From: CAISIP01 sp038326025
Lineage (GTDB): Bacteria > Pseudomonadota > Gammaproteobacteria > Burkholderiales > Burkholderiaceae_C
Length of the DNA stretch: 64,000 nucleotides
Assembly (NCBI GenBank): GCA_038326025.1
Contig: JBBQJP010000007.1
Span: 47,909-111,908, forward strand
Direction: 5' to 3'
The position numbers and the translations under genes were made by a program. Below the pieces are notes generated by a model. The model had not been told where the DNA came from and did no database searches. It saw nothing but the letters and a program-made list of their open reading frames with translations. Shown here one piece after another: positions 8,024 to 17,737 of the stretch; position 1 is the first letter of the stretch; every line of letters begins with the position of its first letter.

Positions 8024-10027
8024 TCAGTGCAAACCATCATACCCGGCCATGAACAGCGGCCAGTGCGCTTCTTGCCAAAACAGGTCGGGGTTCAGGCGCT
8101 GCTCCTTGCGCAGCGACCGCAGCAGGCGTGCCAGGTTGTCCGCTTTCCAGTGCTCACCGCCTCGAAAGCCACATTTGTCGAAGTCGACTATCCAGGCCTT
8201 GTCCCGGGTGTCGAGCATCAGGTTGTGGCAATTGAGGTCGGAGTGGAACACCTGTTCGTCGTGCAGCGCACGTACCGCGCTGCCTACGGCGCTCCATTGC
8301 AATGGCGTGAGCGCGTGTTCGTGTTGCAGCAGATGGGCGACATCAGCGGCATCAGGAATCAGCGCGACCAGAATGTCGGCGCGATAGAACAGGCCATGGC
8401 GCACATGGCGCGCTGCGCAGGCTTGTGGTACCGGCAGATTGCGCGCTCGCAATTGCGCCAACAGGTGGAACTCGGCCATGGCCCGTGTCTGCGCAAGTGG
8501 TTCTGTCAGAAACAGGTCGCGGCTGAACCGCGCCATCAATCCACCGCGGTAATAGTGGCGCAGCAGGTAGCAGCCGCCTTCTTCGTCACGCACCCGGTAG
8601 ATATGGCCACGCCCGGCGCCCAGTGCCTCGCTACCGCCGCGCTGTTGCCACCACGCGGGATCGAAAAGGCCTGCCTGTGCGGTGTCAAAACACGCCGGTT
8701 CGACCCAGATGGTCTGGGCCCCTTGTTGCGCTTGCAGCGGCAGTCCGGTCGATGGCTGCCAGCTCGCGAAAGTCTCCAGTGCGGCCATGGTGCGTGCCAC
8801 GGCGCCGCTCATGGCCTGGTACACCGTGCGCCCGCGTGCGCTTCGCGCCGCGCTGGCGCCACGGTCCTGCATCAACAGCGTGAACTGCGCGAACACCGCA
8901 GCCGCCGAGTCCACCGGTACGAGGGCGTTGGCCGACGCCAGGGTGGCATACATCGTCGCGAAGTTGTGGGTGTGCGGGCCGGCCAGCAGGGGTTTGTCCA
9001 GCGCCAGCACTTCCAGCGGATTGTGGCCACCGCGTGGAATCAGGCTGCCCCCGACGAAACAGGCGTCGGCTACACCGTACCAAAACAACAGTTCGCCCAT
9101 GGTGTCGCCCAGCAGAACCTGGGTGTCGGCGCCTGGTGTGTCGCCACCGCTGTGGCGGACGAAACGCAGGCCCGCCTGGGCGAGCAATCGGGCCACGGTG
9201 TCGAAGCGCTCCGGGTGGCGTGGCACCAGGATCAGCAAGTCGTCAGGGCGGGTAGCGAGGTGCAATACGAAGGCCGTGATCAGGGCCTCGTCTTCGCCAG
9301 CGTGGGTGCTGCCAGCGGTGATCACGGCGCGCGAGCCGAGTCTCTGGCGGGTTGCGGCCACGCGGTTGGCCAGGCCAACGGGCAATTGCAGGTCGGACTT
9401 GATATTGCCGGTGACGCGCAGTTTCGATTGGCGCACACCCAGTGCACTGAAACGGTCGGCGGTGGTCTGGTCTTCACAGCAGATCAAGCGCAGGCTGGTC
9501 AGCGCCGGCAACATGATCGCGCGCCAGCGCGCATAACCGGCTGCCGATTTTTCAGACAGCCGTGCGTTGGCCACGACCACCGGTATGCCGCGGAATTGCG
9601 CCTGGTGCAGAAACTGGGGCCACAACTCGCGCTCGAGCAGAATCACCAGTCGCGGGCGCCAGGCCTGCAGGAAGCGTTCAACGGCGCCAGGCAGGTCGAG
9701 CGGGAAATAAACATGGGTGACCCGGTCGCCGAACTCCGTGCGAATCTGGCGCGAACCGGTGGGCGTGGTGCAGGTGATGAGTGGGCGGCCCCAGCGCGGG
9801 TCAGCTAGCAGGCGTTCGATCAGTGGCCGGGCGGCCAGCACTTCGCCGACCGAGCCGCAATGCACGATCACCACGCCGGCGGTGGGCGCTGGCGTCAGGC
9901 CGAAGCGTTCTGACCAGCGCTGGCGGTAGTGTGGGTCGCGGCGCCCACGCCACCACAGATAGGCCAGCAGCGGCGCCACCGCCGCGTAACCGGCCAGACT
10001 GTAGAGCCACCGCAACACGACCGTCAC
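8024..10027 (-). CDS. waaA: Fused Kdo transferase (WaaA) and Kdo kinase (KdkA)
   Basis: 667-residue fusion. Residues 1-425 are a GT30 Kdo transferase: N-terminal membrane anchor (LRWLYSLAGYAAVAPLLAYL), the acceptor-side GSVGEVLAARPLI with its catalytic-type Glu, then PTGSRQI and GGSLIPRGGHNPLEVLA for CMP-Kdo binding. Residues 435-667 are a WaaP/KdkA-type Kdo kinase with catalytic loop HSDLNCHNLML, metal motif VDFDKC and the family's GEHWKADNLARLLRSL. Together they would add Kdo to lipid A precursor and phosphorylate it. These are usually separate genes. The start is GTG at 10027, 19 bp after the preceding glycosyltransferase stop; the open frame further upstream overlaps that gene. Confidence 0.9.
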   Translation of the reverse strand: MTVVLRWLYSLAGYAAVAPLLAYLWWRGRRDPHYRQRWSERFGLTPAPTAGVVIVHCGSVGEVLAARPLIERLLADPRWGRPLITCTTPTGSRQIRTEFGDRVTHVYFPLDLPGAVERFLQAWRPRLVILLERELWPQFLHQAQFRGIPVVVANARLSEKSAAGYARWRAIMLPALTSLRLICCEDQTTADRFSALGVRQSKLRVTGNIKSDLQLPVGLANRVAATRQRLGSRAVITAGSTHAGEDEALITAFVLHLATRPDDLLILVPRHPERFDTVARLLAQAGLRFVRHSGGDTPGADTQVLLGDTMGELLFWYGVADACFVGGSLIPRGGHNPLEVLALDKPLLAGPHTHNFATMYATLASANALVPVDSAAAVFAQFTLLMQDRGASAARSARGRTVYQAMSGAVARTMAALETFASWQPSTGLPLQAQQGAQTIWVEPACFDTAQAGLFDPAWWQQRGGSEALGAGRGHIYRVRDEEGGCYLLRHYYRGGLMARFSRDLFLTEPLAQTRAMAEFHLLAQLRARNLPVPQACAARHVRHGLFYRADILVALIPDAADVAHLLQHEHALTPLQWSAVGSAVRALHDEQVFHSDLNCHNLMLDTRDKAWIVDFDKCGFRGGEHWKADNLARLLRSLRKEQRLNPDLFWQEAHWPLFMAGYDGLH

Positions 10028-10046
10028 GCGCAGGTTCCTGCGTCGC

Positions 10047-10787
10047 TCAGCGCCAATGCTCGGCCACCCAGGACGTCGGAGGCACCCGGCGATACCATTT
10101 GCCGCTGACGCCTTTGATCGCATCCGGCGGATCGGGTTTGCCGTGGAAGGCGATGATCTTGGCGCCGGTCGGTATCGTGGGCGACTTGAACCAGCTCATC
10201 AGGCCGCGCGGCACGCAGTGGCGCTTGAAGCTTACGCACCAGCCCGTGGGCCAGAACGCGACCTTGCCCTGGCGTCCGAGAAACTGGGTGATGTACTCCT
10301 GCTCATTGCGCACATCGGCGATGGAGCCGGGAAAGCCGTCTTTCAGGTGCGTCAGCGCATCGGCATGCTGACCCGTGTTAAAGCGGTAGACCGAGGTGTT
10401 GCCGGTTCCGTCCTGCTTGTCCCATTCGCGGATCACGCAGAACGTGCCGGCATGGTCGAAGAAGCAGTCGATGTTGTCGACGATGACGATGTCCAGGTCC
10501 AGGAACAGAGTGGGCCCTTGCAGGTCGTATAGCGGATCCGCAAAGCTGGTGAGCTTTAGCCAGCCGTGGCCGAAGCTCCAGGCCTCTCGTTTGTCGAAAG
10601 GCTCAAAGCCCACGGCCGGAATGGGCCGCACATCAATGCTCGGGTCTATGCCGTCCTTGTCGTCGCACAGACAGATGAAACGGAACGGCCGGGTCAGGTG
10701 GCGCTGCACCATGGAATACAAGCGGTCGACGTATTCAGGGCCGTACTTGCGGCCCCATTTGATACACAACACGTTGACAGTTTGCAT
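10047..10787 (-). CDS. Putative GT-A-fold glycosyltransferase
   Basis: 246-residue protein whose TLFLDLDIVIVDNID segment gives the DxD metal/nucleotide-sugar motif of GT-A glycosyltransferases. Other conserved-looking features are an N-terminal LCIKWGRKYGPEYVDRLYSM, a central NEQEYI segment and IIAFHGKPDPP near the end. It is immediately upstream of waaA-kdkA, so a role in building the lipopolysaccharide core is likely; the sugar is unknown. The start chosen is ATG at 10787 (GGAG 12 bp before); a GTG 18 bp upstream is possible. Confidence 0.75.
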   Translation of the reverse strand: MQTVNVLCIKWGRKYGPEYVDRLYSMVQRHLTRPFRFICLCDDKDGIDPSIDVRPIPAVGFEPFDKREAWSFGHGWLKLTSFADPLYDLQGPTLFLDLDIVIVDNIDCFFDHAGTFCVIREWDKQDGTGNTSVYRFNTGQHADALTHLKDGFPGSIADVRNEQEYITQFLGRQGKVAFWPTGWCVSFKRHCVPRGLMSWFKSPTIPTGAKIIAFHGKPDPPDAIKGVSGKWYRRVPPTSWVAEHWR

Positions 10788-10893
10788 GGTGTGCTTTTTC
10801 TCCACGGGTGGCGGCCCCGATGTTCCACCGGGGTATTGCTGCGATAACCGGGTACGACCCGGGTTGGCGCACGACAGCCGACGACTGACGCGC

Positions 10894-12252
10894 TTACTTG
10901 GTCAAGACTGCTTCGATCGCCTGCAAGTCGTAGGCTGTCAATGACCCGTTGGCCTGGCGCAGGCGCAGGCCACCGACCAGCACATCGTAACGGGCCTTGG
11001 CCAGGTCACGTTTGGTCTGAAACAGTTGGCTCTGGGCGTTGAGCACATCGATGTTGATACGTACGCCCACCTGGTAGCCAAGCTTGTTGGCATCGAGCGA
11101 GCTTTGGCTGGAGGCTTCAGCCGCTTCCAGAGCCTTGGCCTGGCCCTGACCCGACAACACGCCGAAATAGGCGGCGCGCGTCGCCTGTGACACGGTTCGG
11201 CGCGCGGCCTCCAGGTCGCTGCGGGCTTTTTCCTCGAGCGCCAGGGTTTCCTTGATGCGGTTCTGCACGGCATAGCCGGTGAAAAGTGGCAGGTTGAACG
11301 CCAATGCCACGGTGGCCACGTTGGTACGGCTGTCGCGGCTCGACGCGGAACTGCCGTCGTTGTGGGTCATGGCGAAACTGCCGTTCAGGTCGAGCGTGGG
11401 TTTTTCTCCGGCCTGCGCCTTGCGCGTTTCGAGCTGGGCCACTTCGAGTGCCACCATGTTCTGGCGCAACAGGGGGTGCAGGTCGACAGCCTGGTTGACC
11501 CAGGCGTTGACGTCCGTCGGCATCAGCGCCGGCAGCACGACGGGTGGTGCCAGTGGCTTGGGTGAGGTGCCGTCCTGGCCGACCAGGCGATCGAGGGCGA
11601 TTCTCTTGACCAGCAAGTCGTTGGCCGCAGCGATTTCCTGAGCCAGCACCAGGTCATAACGTGCTTGCGCCTCGCGGGTGTCGGTGATGGTGCTGGTGCC
11701 GACCTCGAAGTTGCGTTTGGCGGCGGCGAGTTGCTCGGCCACGGCGGTCTTCTGCGCGGCGACGAAGGCCACACCATCCTGCGCGGCGAGTACGTCGAAA
11801 TAGGCCTGACTCACCCGCACGATCAGATCCTGTTCGGCGGTTTCCACCGCCGCCTGGCCGGCGACCAGCGTTTTCTGCCCCTGCTCATACGTCAGTTGGT
11901 TGGCCGGGCGATAAAGCGGCTGCGAGGCGCTGAGGCTGGCACTTTGCGAGCCGTAATTCGACGTGGGCACCGCAACGTTGGCATCAAGGTAGGTGCGCGA
12001 TACACCCATCGCCAGACCCACCGACGGCAAGATGCCGGCACGGGACTGGGCGGCCCTGGCAACAGTCGCCTCGTACTGCAGTTTGGCGGACTGGTAAGTC
12101 GCGTCGTAGGCCCTCGCCGTCTCGTAAAGCTGAACCAGGCTCTGCGCCTGCGCCGGCATCATCGCCGTCAAGGCCAGACCCAATGCCACCGCGAGTCGGC
12201 GCAATCGGAGCGGGGAGGAGCGAAGATCAACTGCGTTCAAACGGTCGTACAT
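10894..12252 (-). CDS. tolC: TolC-family outer-membrane efflux channel
   Basis: 452 residues with a signal peptide (cleavage near AQAQ, about residue 37) followed by SLVQLYETARAYDATYQSA, typical of mature TolC. Two repeated outer-membrane-factor halves follow, ending in a NAQSQLFQTKRDLAKARYD segment. It forms the trimeric outer-membrane duct for tripartite pumps. It lies in the same leftward series as the RND permease and adaptor genes (via pcm and rhodanese genes), so it is probably their exit channel. It could equally serve type I secretion systems elsewhere. Confidence 0.93.
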   Translation of the reverse strand: MYDRLNAVDLRSSPLRLRRLAVALGLALTAMMPAQAQSLVQLYETARAYDATYQSAKLQYEATVARAAQSRAGILPSVGLAMGVSRTYLDANVAVPTSNYGSQSASLSASQPLYRPANQLTYEQGQKTLVAGQAAVETAEQDLIVRVSQAYFDVLAAQDGVAFVAAQKTAVAEQLAAAKRNFEVGTSTITDTREAQARYDLVLAQEIAAANDLLVKRIALDRLVGQDGTSPKPLAPPVVLPALMPTDVNAWVNQAVDLHPLLRQNMVALEVAQLETRKAQAGEKPTLDLNGSFAMTHNDGSSASSRDSRTNVATVALAFNLPLFTGYAVQNRIKETLALEEKARSDLEAARRTVSQATRAAYFGVLSGQGQAKALEAAEASSQSSLDANKLGYQVGVRINIDVLNAQSQLFQTKRDLAKARYDVLVGGLRLRQANGSLTAYDLQAIEAVLTK

Positions 12253-12308
12253 GAGGGGTGTGTCCAGGTTTGTCGGTCCGGGTGGGATGGGTTGCCAGGT
12301 CGGCGATA

Positions 12309-12653
12309 TCAGTATTGCGGGACGGCTGGGTCAACTTCCTCCGCCCAGGCGTGGATGCCGCCCGCAATATTGGCGACGCGGCTGAATCCCTGGTTCTGCA
12401 GGAATTGCGCCACCTGCATGCTACGCCCACCGTGGTGACACAAACAGGCGATCGGTGTGTCCGGATTGAGTTCGGACAGCCGGGGCGGCACGCTCGCCAT
12501 CGACATGTTCAGCAGCGTGAAGCCGTCCGCTGGCTGAATGCTGGCGGTGCGCCATTCGGCGGGCTCGCGTACGTCGAGCACCACGGCCGGTCCGGCATCC
12601 TGGTGGCGGGCCAGCCAGCTGGACAATTCACGGGGGCGGATCTGGTCAATCAT
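12309..12653 (-). CDS. Single-domain rhodanese-like sulfurtransferase
   Basis: 114-residue cytosolic rhodanese (GlpE/PspE type). It has the entry motif VVLDVREPAEWRTASI and the active-site loop CHHGGRS, where the Cys carries the persulfide and CxxGxR fits the loop pattern. It ends with NIAGGIHAWAEEVDP, a standard rhodanese terminus. It is packed between pcm (36 bp) and tolC (56 bp) on the same strand. The ATG has no clear ribosome-binding site. Confidence 0.92.
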   Translation of the reverse strand: MIDQIRPRELSSWLARHQDAGPAVVLDVREPAEWRTASIQPADGFTLLNMSMASVPPRLSELNPDTPIACLCHHGGRSMQVAQFLQNQGFSRVANIAGGIHAWAEEVDPAVPQY

Positions 12654-12689
12654 GATCGGGCTTGTCGCTGATAGCGGGTTTGACAGGGT

Positions 12690-13343
12690 TCAGAAACTGA
12701 AACGGGACGGCTCAGGGAAATTCTCCAGGCGCGGCGCGACCAGGTCCCAGGGCTGGATGGTGCGGTAGTCGGTATCGCCCACACGGGTCACGAACGTGGC
12801 GCGCATCATCGGTTCATCGCCGACCACGGCGCCGAGTCGGCCGCCGATCTTGAGGTGCTGGAGCAGTTGTTGTGGCACTTGCGTGGTGGAGCCGCTGAGC
12901 ACGATCACGTCAAACGGTCCTTCGACCGGCACGGCTACCGCGCCATCCTGTTGCCGCACCTGGACATTGTGGATACCGGCGAGCTGCAGGTTGGCGTTGG
13001 CCAGCGCGACCAGTTCAGGGCGAATCTCGAGTGAAATCACGCGCTGGGCCCGGTGTGCCAGCAGGGCCGCCATATAACCAGATCCGGCCCCGATCTCCAG
13101 CACTTTTTCGTGTTTTTGCACGGCCAGGTCCTGCAACATGCGGGCTTCTACCCTGGGTGCAAGCATGCATTGGCCGCCGGGTAGTGGAATCTCCATGTCG
13201 GCAAAGGCCAGGGCCTTGTGCGGCTCAGGCACGAAATCCTCCCGCTTGACGACGGATAGCAGTTGCAGCACATGGGCGTCCAGCACGTCCCAGGGACGGA
13301 TTTGCTGTTCGATCATGTTGAAGCGGGCTTGTTCGAAGTTCAT
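12690..13343 (-). CDS. pcm: Protein-L-isoaspartate O-methyltransferase
   Basis: 217-residue SAM-dependent repair enzyme that methylates isoaspartyl residues in damaged proteins. The family opening FNMIEQQIRPWDVLD and the SAM-binding motif I VLEIGAGSGYMAALLA are clear, followed by VISLEIRPELVALA and DVIVLSGST. The start is placed at ATG 13343 (MNFEQARF); a second ATG 12 bp upstream is possible. It follows the RND permease by 30 bp. Confidence 0.92.
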   Translation of the reverse strand: MNFEQARFNMIEQQIRPWDVLDAHVLQLLSVVKREDFVPEPHKALAFADMEIPLPGGQCMLAPRVEARMLQDLAVQKHEKVLEIGAGSGYMAALLAHRAQRVISLEIRPELVALANANLQLAGIHNVQVRQQDGAVAVPVEGPFDVIVLSGSTTQVPQQLLQHLKIGGRLGAVVGDEPMMRATFVTRVGDTDYRTIQPWDLVAPRLENFPEPSRFSF

Positions 13344-13373
13344 GGCACTGTGCATGCGGGTATCTCGCAAAAG

Positions 13374-16300
13374 TCAGGTCGGGCTGTCGATTTTAGGGTC
13401 ATGCGCGTCTGCTGCCTTGATCCCGAGCAAGCGCCGGGCCCATTGCGCCAGATCGTCCATATAACAGTAGGCCACGGGCACGACCACCAGCGTCAGCAGC
13501 GAGGAGGTGATCACACCGCCGATCACGGCCTGGCCCATGGGCGCACGCATCTCCGAGCCTTCGGTCAGCGCGAACGCCAGCGGCACCATGCCGAACACCA
13601 TGGCCAGCGTGGTCATCAGGATGGGACGCAACCGCACCCGGGCCGCCATCAGCAGTGCCTCGTTGCGTGCCAGGCCGGGCACGGTGTTGCCGTCCGGCCC
13701 GACCGTGTCCTGCCGCGCGCGGATCGCGAAATCGACCAGCAAGATGGCGTTCTTGGTCACCAGGCCCATCAGCATGATCACGCCGATCACCGAGAACATG
13801 GACAAGGTGGAGCCGAACAGCATCAGCGCCAGCACGACACCGATCAGTGTCAGTGGCAAAGACGTCATCAGTGCCAGCGGCTGCACGAAGCTCTTGAACT
13901 GGCTGGCCAGGATCATGTAGATGAAGATGATGGCCATCACCAGCGCCGAGACGGCATAACCGAACGCCTCGGCCATATTCTTGGTCGAGCCGCCGAATCG
14001 GTAGCTGTAGCCCGGCGGCAGAGTGATGCCGTCCATCACCTGGCGGATGCCCTCGGAAACCTCTCCGGCAGAGCGGCCGAACACGTTGGCCGAGACACTG
14101 ACTTCGCGCGTCAGGTCGCGCCGATTGATCTGGTTCGGGCTGGTTGTTTCGATGACCTGCGCGACCTGGTTCAGGCGTACGACGCGCATGCTCCCGTCGG
14201 GGTTGCTGCCCAGCGTAAACGGCAGCCGTTCCAGGTCCTGCGGCGCATTGCGTGAGTCGCGGTTCAGGCGGACATTGACATCGTAGGTCTGGTCGTCGCT
14301 GGCGCGCCAGTTGCCCACGGTCTGACCGGCGACCATGGTGCGCAGCGAAGCGCCGAGCTGGGTGATGCTCAGCCCCAGATCGGAGGAGACATCGCGGCGG
14401 ATCTGAATGTCCAGCGTCGGCTTGTTGGGTTTTACGCTCGAATCCAGATCAACCAGGCCTGGTATGACGCGGATCTTGTCCAACGCCAGTACCGTGATGC
14501 GTTCGAGCTCGGCCTGGTCCGGTCCCTGGATCGAGAACCGCACCTGTTTTTCGCCACCCACCGAGTCGAGCAGGCCGACATGGGTCACGGTGATTCCCGC
14601 TACTTGCTTGAGCCGTTCGCGCAGCAGCTCCGACATCACGTCCACGCTCCGCTTGCGGTCCTTGCGATCGACCAGCCGGACATAGACCGAGGCGTAGATC
14701 TTGCCCTGGGCGTTGCCAGTGTTGATCGTCACCAGTGTGTACCGCACCTCGGGCAGCGAACGCACGATGGTTTCCACCTGACGTGCCTTGGCCTCGGTGA
14801 CTTCGAGCGAGGATCCCACCGGCGTGTGGAAATCCAGCGTGGTTTCGGAAAAGTCGGACTTGGGCACGAACTCGGTACCGAGCATGGGCACCATCACCAC
14901 ACTGGACACGAAGATGGCCAGCGCTATCGCCAGTGTCGGCAGCCGGTGCGCCAGTGCCCAGCGCAGGATGGACTGGTAGGCCTCGATCAGCCTGTCGGTG
15001 CCGGTATCGAAGGCGCCGGTGACGCGGCCGATGGTCTTGTCGTACAGGCTGCGGGGCGCGTGGCGCTTGCCATGGGCCTCGATGGTGGGGTCATGCCAGA
15101 TGGAGGACAACATCGGATCGAGCGTGAAGCTGACGAACATCGAGATCAGAATCGCGGCAACGATGGTCAGCCCGAATTCGTGGAAAAACTTGCCGATGAT
15201 GCCGCCCATGAAGCCGATCGGCAGAAACACCGCGACGATGGACAAGGTGGTGGCCAGAACTGCAAGGCCTATTTCCTGCGTGCCGTCGAGTGCGGCGCGA
15301 AACGGGCTCTTGCCCAGTTGCACATGGCGCACGATGTTCTCTCGCACCACGATCGCGTCGTCGATCAGCAAGCCGACGCACAGGCTCAGCGCCATCAGCG
15401 TGATCATGTTGATGGTGAAGCCGAACATGTCCATGAAAAAGAAGGTGCCGATGATGGCGATCGGCAGCGTCAACCCGGTGATCACCGTCGAGCGCCACGA
15501 ATTGAGAAACAGGAACACAATCAAAACGGTCAGGATCGCGCCCTCGATAAGCGTCTGGCGCACATTGGCCACCGACACCCGTATCTGGCGCGAGCCATCG
15601 AGGATGGGTTCGAGACGCAGGCCCGGTGGCAGTTGCTTTTGCACCTGGGCGAGCGCCGCATGCAGCCCGTCCACGACTGCGATCGTGTTCTCGTCCTGCG
15701 ATTTCTGTACCGTCAGCAGCAGCGTGCGCTCGCCGTTGTACAACGCCAGACTGTCGACTTCCTGCGCGCCATCGACCACCTGGGCCAGTTGGTCCAGGCG
15801 TACCGGTGTGCCATTGCGTCGCGCTACGATGATCTTGCCGAAATCCTGCGGCCGTTCGATGCGCGCCTCGATCTGTACCACGCGTTCCTGCTCCTTCGAG
15901 CGGATCGCACCCACCGGCAGGTCCTGGTTTTCGCTGCGCACCGCGGCCACTACCTGGTCCGGCGTCAGGCCGTAAGACTCCAGCGCGCGCGGGTCCAGGA
16001 AAAGGTTGATCTCGCGCTTGGTGCCGCCCACCACCGAAACCGAGCCGACGCCGCGTACGTTCTCCAGCCGCTTCTTGAGCGTCTGTTCGGCCCAGTTTGT
16101 CAATTCGACCGGGCTCATCGGGCGGGTCGCCGCCGTGGTCTCGGTACTGGCCTGGGCGGGCAATACCGCGACCGACCAGACCGCACGCGCGGCCGGATCA
16201 AAACGAAGTACCCGCGGCTCCTTGACCTCGGTGCGCAGCAGCGGTTTGACAGCCGACACCTTTTCACGCACATCGTCAGCCGCTTTGCGACCGTCAATAT

Positions 16301-16592
16301 GCAGGCCGAACTCAATGACCACCACCGACTGGCCTTCGTAACTGCGTGAGGTCAGCGCATTGATGCCGGCAATCGAATTGACACCTTCCTCGATCCGCTT
16401 GGTGACCTCGCTTTCAACGATTTCGGGCGCCGCGCCAGGGTACTCGGTGATGACCACCACCACCGGAAAGTCGATGTTCGGAAACTGGTCGATCTGCAGG
16501 CGCTGGTAGGAAAACAGGCCCAGCACCACCAGGGCCAGCATGACCATGGTGGCAAAAACCGGATTTTGCAGGCTGACGCGGGTGAACCACAT
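13374..16592 (-). CDS. RND (HAE1-type) multidrug efflux permease
   Basis: 1072-residue proton-driven inner-membrane pump. It starts MWFTRVSLQNPVFATMVMLA, the standard first helix of HAE1 permeases. The proton-relay acids are in CVGLLIDDAIVVRENIV (TM4) and the Lys in LMGLVTKNAILLVDFA (TM10). Two large periplasmic loops are present. The start at ATG 16592 lies 17 bp after the adaptor gene; the frame extends upstream only inside that gene. With the adaptor and TolC genes it makes a tripartite pump exporting drugs or other amphiphiles. Confidence 0.95.
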   Translation of the reverse strand: MWFTRVSLQNPVFATMVMLALVVLGLFSYQRLQIDQFPNIDFPVVVVITEYPGAAPEIVESEVTKRIEEGVNSIAGINALTSRSYEGQSVVVIEFGLHIDGRKAADDVREKVSAVKPLLRTEVKEPRVLRFDPAARAVWSVAVLPAQASTETTAATRPMSPVELTNWAEQTLKKRLENVRGVGSVSVVGGTKREINLFLDPRALESYGLTPDQVVAAVRSENQDLPVGAIRSKEQERVVQIEARIERPQDFGKIIVARRNGTPVRLDQLAQVVDGAQEVDSLALYNGERTLLLTVQKSQDENTIAVVDGLHAALAQVQKQLPPGLRLEPILDGSRQIRVSVANVRQTLIEGAILTVLIVFLFLNSWRSTVITGLTLPIAIIGTFFFMDMFGFTINMITLMALSLCVGLLIDDAIVVRENIVRHVQLGKSPFRAALDGTQEIGLAVLATTLSIVAVFLPIGFMGGIIGKFFHEFGLTIVAAILISMFVSFTLDPMLSSIWHDPTIEAHGKRHAPRSLYDKTIGRVTGAFDTGTDRLIEAYQSILRWALAHRLPTLAIALAIFVSSVVMVPMLGTEFVPKSDFSETTLDFHTPVGSSLEVTEAKARQVETIVRSLPEVRYTLVTINTGNAQGKIYASVYVRLVDRKDRKRSVDVMSELLRERLKQVAGITVTHVGLLDSVGGEKQVRFSIQGPDQAELERITVLALDKIRVIPGLVDLDSSVKPNKPTLDIQIRRDVSSDLGLSITQLGASLRTMVAGQTVGNWRASDDQTYDVNVRLNRDSRNAPQDLERLPFTLGSNPDGSMRVVRLNQVAQVIETTSPNQINRRDLTREVSVSANVFGRSAGEVSEGIRQVMDGITLPPGYSYRFGGSTKNMAEAFGYAVSALVMAIIFIYMILASQFKSFVQPLALMTSLPLTLIGVVLALMLFGSTLSMFSVIGVIMLMGLVTKNAILLVDFAIRARQDTVGPDGNTVPGLARNEALLMAARVRLRPILMTTLAMVFGMVPLAFALTEGSEMRAPMGQAVIGGVITSSLLTLVVVPVAYCYMDDLAQWARRLLGIKAADAHDPKIDSPT

Positions 16593-16609
16593 GGGCAGGC
16601 GTCGGTTCG

Positions 16610-17737
16610 TTACAGCGGGTTGCCCGCGAGCTTGACCGCGGTACCTTCGCGCAAGCGACCCACCGAGCCCGCGATCACCAGTGTCTTGTCGGGCAGTCCA
16701 TCGACAGCTACCATCCACTGGCCATCGACTTCACCTTGCTCGCCCAGGTCGATTGCCTGATGCACCACGCGGTTGTCCCGCACGATCTGCACATAGGGAC
16801 GCGGTCGGTCATTGCGTACCGCGGAGACTGGCAACGACAGTCTGTTGCGGCTTCCCACCATCAGCTTGCCTTGCGCGAAAAGGCCCTGGCGCAGACCGGC
16901 GGTGGGTTCAAGTTCGAGGTAAGCCAGCACCGAGCGGCTGCCGGCGACCACGGTCGGGTTGATACGCACCACTTTCGCGCGCACCGGAGCACTGGCGCCT
17001 TCGATCTGCAGTTCGGCGATCTGGCCCAGTTGTATCAGTGTCGTATCGGCAGCGGCCAGGCTGGCTTCGAGTTCCAGCCGGCTGATATCGACCAGTTCCA
17101 GCACCCGGCCGTCAACGCCGATGCGTTCACCGTTTTGCGCCAGTCGCTGGGAGATTACGCCGCTGATGGGCGCTCGCAACACCGTGTCCTGCAGTTGTTT
17201 GGCGATGACATCCACGCCGGCCATGGCCGCAAGATGATTGGCCTGGGCACTGGCCAGATTGGAACGGGACGAATCCAGCGCCGATTTCGATATGAAGCCC
17301 TGTTCGACCAGCTTGCTGTTGTTGTCGTATGTGCGCTGGGCGATATCAATCTGGGCCTTCGCGGCCTGCGCCTGCTGCTGCGCCTGGCGCAGCCGCGCCT
17401 GGCTGTCGGTGGCGTCGACCCGTGCGACTACCTGGCCGGCCTTGACCAGATCACCTTCGCGCAGGCGCAGATCCTGCAGTTCACCGGCGACCCGGGCCTT
17501 GATGAATGCCGACTGGGTCGCCTTGATCGTGCCCGAGACCGGCAGCACCTGGGTCAGTGCCTGTGGTCGTACCTGGACCAGGTCGCTGGCCACCAGTTGC
17601 ATCACCGGTTCGACGCGAGCGGCACTCTGGCTGGCTGCCTGCTGCGCGGCCTGGCGCTGCTTGACGAAACGCATGACGCCAAAGCCGAGTGCGCCAAGGA
17701 CCAGCAGGACTACCAGCCATTTGAGAGTGCGTTTCAT
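16610..17737 (-). CDS. RND efflux periplasmic adaptor (membrane-fusion protein)
   Basis: 375 residues. An N-terminal anchor (LKWLVVLLVLGALGFGVMRF) is followed by a lipoyl/biotinyl half (VSGTIKATQSAFIKARVAGE, GDLVKAGQVVARVD), an alpha-helical hairpin (LRQAQQQAQAAKAQIDIAQR) and the second lipoyl half (VLRAPISGVISQRLAQNGER). Beta-barrel and membrane-proximal domains complete it. It bridges the RND permease and TolC. Its ATG overlaps the stop of the tetR gene (ATGA), so translation is coupled, which explains the absence of a ribosome-binding site. Confidence 0.94.
   Translation of the reverse strand: MKRTLKWLVVLLVLGALGFGVMRFVKQRQAAQQAASQSAARVEPVMQLVASDLVQVRPQALTQVLPVSGTIKATQSAFIKARVAGELQDLRLREGDLVKAGQVVARVDATDSQARLRQAQQQAQAAKAQIDIAQRTYDNNSKLVEQGFISKSALDSSRSNLASAQANHLAAMAGVDVIAKQLQDTVLRAPISGVISQRLAQNGERIGVDGRVLELVDISRLELEASLAAADTTLIQLGQIAELQIEGASAPVRAKVVRINPTVVAGSRSVLAYLELEPTAGLRQGLFAQGKLMVGSRNRLSLPVSAVRNDRPRPYVQIVRDNRVVHQAIDLGEQGEVDGQWMVAVDGLPDKTLVIAGSVGRLREGTAVKLAGNPL

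Noticed and set aside
7736..9808. 690-residue open frame on the plus strand
   Set aside because: Lies opposite the waaA-kdkA and Usp genes, rich in Gln/Arg/His/Gly with no domain; a shadow of GC-rich coding sequence.
14580..16349. 589-residue open frame on the plus strand
   Set aside because: Opposite the RND permease, whose motifs are complete; the composition (His/Gln/Arg/Asp) is typical of an antisense shadow.
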